Shown: positions 57,548-64,000 of the stretch, piece by piece
How the letters are laid out: each line of letters begins with the position of its first letter
How positions within the stretch are numbered: the first letter of the stretch is position 1
Position numbers and translations under genes: made by a program
NCBI GenBank assembly: GCA_025506515.1
Contig: CM046453.1
Coordinates: forward strand, 5,267,910 to 5,331,909
DNA length: 64,000 bases
Origin: Flaveria trinervia
Taxonomy: Eukaryota; Streptophyta; Magnoliopsida; Asterales; Asteraceae
Direction of reading: 5' to 3'
Notes under the pieces: generated by a model
What the model saw: only the letters and a program-made list of their open reading frames with translations
Told to the model about the DNA's origin: nothing
Database searches by the model: none

Positions 57548-60500
57548 TGCCATCAGTAAGTCTACCAGGATTTCTGAAATGATAGAGAACTATGACATGA
57601 AACTTGTGGGTCATAAGTTTCCTGTTAGACCGTTCATGATGACCTTAGGTGGTTTTGATTTTGTTCTTAGGATGGATTGGTTAGCGGAGTTCGAGGCAAA
57701 CATTGTGTGTCGCAAGAAGATGATTCACTTGACAGCGCCTGGCGGGAGTTCGTTAACTGTTTATGGTGATCGGGTTACTACGATTCCGAAGGTGATCTCA
57801 ATGGCGGTGGCGGGAAAGTGTATGAGGCGTGGATGTAGCGCCTACTTGACTTATGTAAAGGATGTGGATGCGCCAACACCACAACTGTCTGATGCACCAG
57901 TTGTGTGTGAATTTCCAGACGTGTTTTCAGAAGACTTACCGGGAGTGCCACCTAACAGAGAGATTGAGTTTCAGATTGATCTGATACCGGGTGCCCAACC
58001 TGTTGCCAAGGCACCATATCGGGTGGCGCTGATAGAGATGAAAGAGTTGATGGAGCAGTTGCAAGAGCTGCTTGATAAAGGGTTCATTAGACCGAGTATC
58101 TCTCCTTGGGGTGCTCCGATCCTGTTTGTAAAGAAAAAGGACGGTAGTATGAGGATGTGCATTGACTACCGCGAACTGAACAAGTTGACGGTAAAGAGCC
58201 GATACCCCTTACCAAGAATAGATGATTTGTTCGATCAGCTTCAGGGTGCCAGTTGGTTTTCAAGGATAGACCTTTGATCTGGTTACCATCAGTTGAAGGT
58301 GAACGAGCAGGATATCCCTAAAACAGCTTTTTGCACGCGCTACGGTCACTACGAGTTTCTTGTCATGTCTTTTGGCTTGACCAACGTGCCAGCTGCTTTT
58401 ATGTATTTGGTGAACCGTGTGTGTCAGCTGATGTTGGACAAATCAGTGATTGTGTTTATTGATGATATCCTGATTTATTCGAGGAGCGAGACTGAGCATG
58501 CCGGTCATATTTGGGAGGTTCTGGAGACGCTGAGGAGGGAGAAGTTGGATGCTATATTCTCCAAGTGCGTGTTTTGGTTGCACGAAGTTCAGTTCTTGGG
58601 TCATGTGGTGAATCCTGACGGGATTATGGTGGACCCGGCTAAGGTGGAGGCGGTTATGCAATGGAAGTCACCGAAGACGCCATCCGAGATTCGTAGCTTC
58701 TTGGGTTTGGCAGGCTACTATAGAAGATTCATTCAAGACTTTTCCAAGATCGCTTCTCCATTGACTAAGTTGACCCAGAAAGATGTAAAGTTTGTATGGG
58801 GTCAAGCTCAAGAGAAGGCATTCGAAGAATTGAAGGCGAGATTGACTCAAGCTCCTGTTCTGTCATTACCCGATGGAAGTGAAGATCTGGTGGTTTAGTC
58901 TGATGCTTCTTATTCAGGGTTGGGGTGCATGTTGATGCAGAGAGGGAAGGTTATAGCCTATGCATCCTGACAGTTGAAGGTTCATAAGGTCAATTATCCT
59001 ACTCATGACCTGGAGCTAGCAGCCGTGGTCTTTGCACTAAAGATTTGAAGGCACTATCTCTACGAGACGAAGTGCACCATTTTCACGGATCACAAGAGCT
59101 TGAAGTACTTCTTTGAGCAAAAAGATCTAAATATGAGGCAGAGAAGATGGTTGGAGCTTATAAAAGACTATGATTGTGAGATCCACTACCATCGGGGCAA
59201 AGCCAATGTGGTGGCCGATGCCCTTAGCCGAAAAGAGAGGGCTAAGCCGATTCGGGTGAAAGCTTATCAGTTGGTCATGACCTCCGATGTGATGAAGCAA
59301 GTCAAAGAGTTTCAAGATGAGGCATTAAAAGAAGATCATCTTAACTCTGAGAGAATGAGAGGCCTGGTTGGGGAATTGGGCGAAAACACACTTGGTGTTA
59401 AAACCCGATTTGGACGGGTGTGGATTCGTCGTTTTGGGGATCTACAGGTGAAGATAATGGATGAAGCTCACAAGACACGATACTCCATTCATCCAGGTGC
59501 CACAGAAATGTACCAAGATATGAAGAAAGATTACTGGTGGCCGGGTATGAAGCGCGATGTAGTGGAGTATGTGAGTAAGTGCCTTACTTGCTTACAGGTG
59601 AAGGCCGAGCATCAAAAGCCGTATGGGAAGATCCAACCTTTGGATATACTGGAATGGAAGTGGGAGCACATCACCATAGATTTCATTACGAAGCTGCCGC
59701 GTACTCCGAAAGGGTACGACACCATATGGGTGATAGTTGACCGTTTGACGAAGAGTGCTCACTTCCTACCAATCCGCGAGACATATTCATCTGAGAGATT
59801 GGCTGATCTATTCATCAGGGAGATTGTAACTCGTCATGGTGTGCCGGCGTCTATTGTGTCTGATCGTGACACCCGGTTACATCTAAATTTTGGAAGAAGT
59901 TCCACGACGCTATGGGGACGAGATTACATATTAGCACGGCTTATCATCCCCAAACCGATGGTCAGTTAGAAAGGACCATTCAGACATTGGAAGACATGCT
60001 TCGGGCATGTGTGATTGATTTTGGGGGAAGTTGGGATGACCACCTACCACTAGCCGAATTCTCATACAACAACAGCTATCATGCCAGCATTAGTATGCCA
60101 CCATATGAGATGCTATACGGTAGGAGATGCAGAACACCCGTTTGTTGGGGTGATATTGGTCAGAAGGAATTGGGGAGCATCGAGGTAATCGAGGCTACGA
60201 CTGAGAAGCTTGTAAAGATAAAGGCCTTCATGAGGCAGCCAACATTTAGACAGAAGTCGTATGCTGATAAACGACGCAGACCGATTGAGTTCCAGGTGGG
60301 TGACCGAGTTTTGTCGAAGGTCTCACCTTGGAAGGGTATTATTCTTTTCCGAAAATGGGGCAAGTTGAGCCCGAGGTACATAGGCCCTTTCCGAATCATT
60401 GCTCGAGTAGGAGAGGTGGCCTATAGATTAGAGTTACCAGATGAGTTAAGTGGAATTCACCCAACATTCCATGTATCTTATCTAAGGAAGTGCTTAGCCG

Positions 60501-60733
60501 ACGAAGATATGATTGTCCCACTGGAGGATATCGAAGTAGACGAACGGCTCAATTATGTGGAGCAACCAGTGGCAATCATCGATCGAAAAGAGAAGAGGCT
60601 GAGAAATAAAGTGGTTCCTCTTGTGCGTGTACAGTGGAAGCACAGGAAGGGATCCGAGTCAACGTGGGAGATGGAAGATGAGATGAGGCAACATACCCAT
60701 GTTTATTCGAGGGATAACAGGTTTCAGGGATGA
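57548..60733 (+). pseudogene. Gypsy pol: rest of protease, reverse transcriptase, RNase H, integrase, chromodomain-like end
   Basis: Continues the protease frame broken at 49357. Reverse transcriptase: PYRVALIEMKELMEQLQEL, GAPILFVKKKDGSMRMCIDY, PLPRIDDLFDQL, then a TGA at 58276 in the first catalytic block, then VFIDDILIYS and FLGLAGYYRRF. RNase H: SDASYSGLG after a TAG at 58897, with TGA at 58968 and 59046. Integrase: HPGATEMYQDMKKDYWWPGM (zinc region), IDFITKLP and VSDRDTR, a frame shift near 59900, then PQTDGQLERTIQTLEDMLR. The end has GKLSPRYIGPF and VRVQWKHRKGSESTWEMEDEM, chromodomain-like, with a stop at 60731-60733. Confidence 0.93.
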
Positions 60734-60740
60734 AACCTAT

Positions 60741-60756
60741 TTAAGGGGGGTGGACT
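60741..60756 (+). other. Gypsy polypurine tract
   Basis: TTAAGGGGGGTGGACT directly before the 3' LTR. Confidence 0.85.
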
Positions 60757-62789
60757 TGTAACACCCGATTATTTATTTTAAAGTCGAAGAAAGCAGAATA
60801 AAGTGAAAGAAAAGAAGGAAAAGAAATAAACCTAAGTCTAGGGGTAAAAAGTATCCAAAAGGACAAAATGTTTGAAAAGTTGGTGATAAAGTGGCATGGT
60901 CGCCCATCACCCTTTCTACACACAAACCTTTCGGATTTTTAGAGAGGGAAGTAACAGGAAGCAGAGAACTCTCGGGTTTGAAGAGAAACAAGTTGAAAGT
61001 GGGTTCTAAGCGGTTGAATTCAATTTGCAAACGAGCTTGGAGGAAGCCATAATCAAAAGCTGCAAAGGTGAGTTCTAGAACCCCTCTTCTACCTGTTTTA
61101 ACTAATTTTGGGGCTGGAAATGCATGAACGTACATTTTTATTAAACTGGGTTTCAAACCGGTATGTATGATTGTGTGTATGTGGAATGTACGATGTGATG
61201 TATGATTATGTTCATGCTTGATTATGTATGATTGTGTTTCTAAGGCTTAGAGGGTAGGATTTAAGCTTAGAACATGATGAATGGTGTATGGGAATCTAAT
61301 ATGATGTTTTAGGCTCACATGTTAAGTTTTTTTTTTAAACCTACCCAAGTGTTTGAAAGTCAATGTGGATGGAAAGGTTAATGCGGATGAGTAAGTAAGC
61401 CAATGCGGATGAGTATTAGAAATAAATGCAGATGAACAGTTAAATGCAGATGGGCATTAACCACCAAGTAAGTCAAAGCGGATAGGCATTGACTAAGGAT
61501 GAGAGATGTGGATGGAAATGCGGATGAGCAAGGTTAATGCGGATGAGTAAATATAAGTATGGGAAATGCGGATGAAGTAGGTCAATGCGGATGAAGTAGG
61601 TCAATGCGGATGAAGTAGGTCAATGCGGATGAAGTAAGTCAATGCGGATGAAGTAAACCAATGCGGATGAAGTAAACCAATGCGGATGAAGTAAGTCAAT
61701 GCGGATGAAGTAAGTCAATGCGGATGAAACAAATCAAATGCGGATAAACAATGAGGTTAATGCGGATGAACACTTGGAAAAATTCTGACATTTTGGAGAA
61801 AACGGGGTAATGTAGATTTTGACTTAGGAGATTCCCGGGGGTTGTGTAAGTTGACCTTTGAGGTCATAGTTGTTATGATAGGCATGTAATGATGTGTGAT
61901 TAATGCATATGATGATGATGATGATGATGATGATGATGTTGCATGATTATGCATGATGTATGTTGATGTTGCCCTGTATGATGATGATGACTGTGTATGT
62001 TGATGTTCCTTATTATGATGTATGTTTATCTTTTCTTTGGCTTTACGTTTATGATAATGAATGAAACGAATGTATTATGTAAAGTAAAGTGAAAGATAAT
62101 GAAAGAGGAACATGATGATGAATGCATGCATTAATAAATAAATGAATGAACGTAAGAAAGGCTTGCAAGCAAACGTATGGAGGTGCACACCCAGATGAAG
62201 GTGTTAGCTCAACGGTGTGCGGGTTAGCTACCCCAAAGGATGCACATTGGGGTCCAATATTTGTGATTGACCATATGTATGGGATGCTTGCCGCTTGCCC
62301 TAGGTACTGGTGTCAGCTTCGTGCACAATGTTCGAGGTCTATGAAAGACCTCAGGCCCAGTTACCAGCTTCGTGCACAATGTTCGGGGTATAGCATATGG
62401 CATTGATCCGGAATGAAAGAGGAAAGATAAGTGATGAATGTACTTGCCCTAGGTACTGGAGCCAGCTTCGTGCATAATGTTCGAGGTCTATGAAAGACCA
62501 CAGGCTCAGTTACCCGCTTCGTGCACAATGTTCGGGGTAATGTACACGTCATCGAAAGTAATGAACGAACAAATGAAAGAATGAAAGTATGAACGAAAGA
62601 ATGACGAAGGTAATAAAGATATTATCTGTATGTACGTATGATGTATGATCACATGCAATAGTACTGAATGGTTTTAACGAAAGAAAAGTATGTTTTATTA
62701 TAAAACTAGAACTCACTCAAGCAACGCTGACTTTTATGTGTTTCCAGTTGGCAGGTAATGATTGCTGAGGATGGCATGAGACGGCTACT
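60757..62789 (+). repeat. Gypsy 3' LTR, truncated copy
   Basis: Matches the 5' LTR from its first base to about LTR position 2050 (ends ATGAGACGGCTACTT), then breaks off into the 617-bp segment. The last ~230 bp of the LTR are missing here. Confidence 0.9.
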
Positions 62790-63406
62790 TATCGAGATGC
62801 AAACTTTAGCTGAATAAACCATTCTAATGACCCGACATTTTTCATGGAAAGGGTTTTTAAAAAAATTAAGAAAGAAAGGAGAGAAAATAAATAAAGATAT
62901 GATGAATTTATTATAAAGTGTGGGGTTGTACTTATCGGGTAAAATGTATAATTTTGAAAAAAAAATATTTAAATTAATAAAGCCCAACAGTTCTTTTCAC
63001 ACACCCCAATATCCAGCGGCTCCTTTTCCACGCTACCATGCTCATGCCATCAATCTTGCGACCCAGCCGCACTTGCATGTTATGGTGTGTGCGACCAGGT
63101 GGCAAAGCCGGGTGGCCGCGCCCCTTTTCGCGACTCGACAACACATAGTTTGATTGACATGCTACAAACCTATTTTCTTTTATTATATACATAAGATTTA
63201 CACAACTAACTTAATAATTAAAATTATCAAAAAAACCAAGTTGAATATGGTAAGGACTCTAGCTTAGGTTCGTAGAGTCCGACCCATCATAAGCTTGATG
63301 GGTATTCGGCAGAGGCCCGTGTGATTGGGGCGAACCAAGATTAACTGGGTCTAACAATATATAGGATCTTTTAAAACAGGTTCAAAACCAAAAAGGGTGT
63401 TTAGTA
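62790..63406 (+). repeat. 617-bp segment, copy 2 (partner at 38498-39117)
   Basis: Starts ATCGAGATGCAAACTTTAGC and ends GTTTAGTATT, lying between two LTR pieces. Five bases (GTATT) at the right junction belong equally to both sides. Confidence 0.88.
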
Positions 63407-64000
63407 TTATGTAACGTAAAGTGAAAGATAATGAAAGATGAACATGATGATGAATGCATGCATTAATAAATGAATGAATGAACGTAAGAAAGGCTTGCAA
63501 GCAAACGTATGGAGGTGCACACCCAAATGAAGGTGTTAGCTCAACGGTGTGCGGGTTAGCTACCCCAAAGGATGCACATTGGGGTCCAATCTTTGTGATT
63601 GACCATATGTATGGGATGCTTGCCGCTTGCCCTAGGTACTGGTGTCAGCTTCGTGCACAATATTCGAGGTCTATAAAAGACCTCAGGCTCAGTTACCCGC
63701 TTCGTGCAAAATGTTCGGGGTAATGTACACGTCATCGAAAGTAATGAACGAACGAATGAAAGAATAGAAGTATGAACGAAAGAATGACGAAGATAATAAT
63801 GATATTATCTGTATGTACGTATGATGTATGCTCACATGCAATAGTAATGAACGGTTTTACCGAAAGAAAAGTATGTTTTATTATAAAACTAGAACTCACT
63901 CAACAACGCTGACTTTTATATGTTTTTCCAGTTGGTAGGTAATGATTGCTGAGGATGGCATGAGACGGGTACTCAGCTCTTTTGGAAGGCATCCATTTAT
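63402..64000 (+). repeat. Second partial gypsy LTR, running off the window
   Basis: From GTATTATGTAACGTAAAG it repeats LTR sequence also seen from about 46635 (5' LTR) and 62070 (3' LTR), so about 700 bp of LTR is present twice in this part. It continues past the point where the 60757 copy breaks (CTCAGCTCTTTTGGAAGG). Confidence 0.9.

Larger units (their letters stand above)
45316..64000 (+). mobile_element. Ty3/gypsy LTR retrotransposon (chromovirus-like), with nested copia; right end outside window
   Basis: Order on the plus strand: 5' LTR, initiator-Met primer site, gag, protease, [copia element inserted], reverse transcriptase, RNase H, integrase, polypurine tract, 3' LTR. The long LTR, the chromodomain-like end of pol and the iMet primer site suggest a Tekay/Del-type chromovirus; the clade is an inference. 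Coding parts carry many stops, several explicable as C to T or G to A changes. The two LTRs differ by a few percent, so the insertion is not very old. Confidence 0.92.

Noticed and set aside
1..64000. CRISPR arrays, bacterial operons, riboswitches
   Set aside because: None seen; the tandem repeats here have no unique spacers and the DNA is plant nuclear.

Overview
This is a eudicot nuclear genome window, AT-rich, with few genes and many transposable elements. The evidence is spliced plant genes with GT-AG introns, a cytosolic-type tRNA-Ala, plant Ty1/copia and Ty3/gypsy LTR elements, Helitron and CACTA relics and a plant SINE. Repeat and retroelement types recall those of Asteraceae, but that is an impression from memory.

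Host genes. (1) 4482-9194 (-): a SAM-domain SNM1-like DNA-repair nuclease, 10 exons. (2) 9365-9437 (+): tRNA-Ala(AGC), starting 170 bp from the nuclease start codon. (3) 10937-13951 (-): a chalcone-isomerase-fold fatty-acid-binding protein of the FAP2 type, 10 exons, intact (412 aa). (4) 22282-26169 (-): the canonical heterotrimeric G-protein alpha subunit (GPA1), 13 exons. (5) 35658-37708 (+): a 658-aa DC1 (Cys/His-rich C1) protein in two exons. A doubtful three-exon mini-gene (39465-43343) surrounds a retroelement. These genes belong to unrelated processes; there is no operon-like logic.

GPA1 and the nuclease each need single-base corrections (two and one missing A/T) to recover conserved protein sequence. 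With them the exon sums become whole frames (1146 and 2163 nt). Three conserved-site losses of the same kind point to assembly indels or, less likely, to decaying copies.

Mobile DNA. 1-868 is a Ty1/copia LTR. 14-22 kb holds MITE-like foldbacks, two tandem Helitron relics, a possible LTR remnant, AT/GT microsatellites and a 21-bp minisatellite. At 28.5-30.25 kb a CACTA element with TSD ATA sits in the end of a third Helitron-like relic. 30.7-34.3 kb holds a gypsy integrase fragment, microsatellites, an LTR relic and a ~200-bp tandem array. 39693-42652 is a non-LTR retroelement with a perfect 17-bp target-site duplication whose C terminus looks like a restriction-like endonuclease; I consider it the most interesting object here. 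From 45316 to beyond the right edge lies a gypsy element with a 2.26-kb LTR, tRNA-iMet primer site, decayed gag-pol and polypurine tract. An 8.18-kb copia element (49363-57542, TSD GAAAC) is nested between its protease and reverse-transcriptase regions. The 3' LTR region is rearranged: a 617-bp segment also found at 38498-39117 is wedged between two partial LTR copies.

Exon borders, domain calls and repeat ends were read by eye; no searches or alignments were run.
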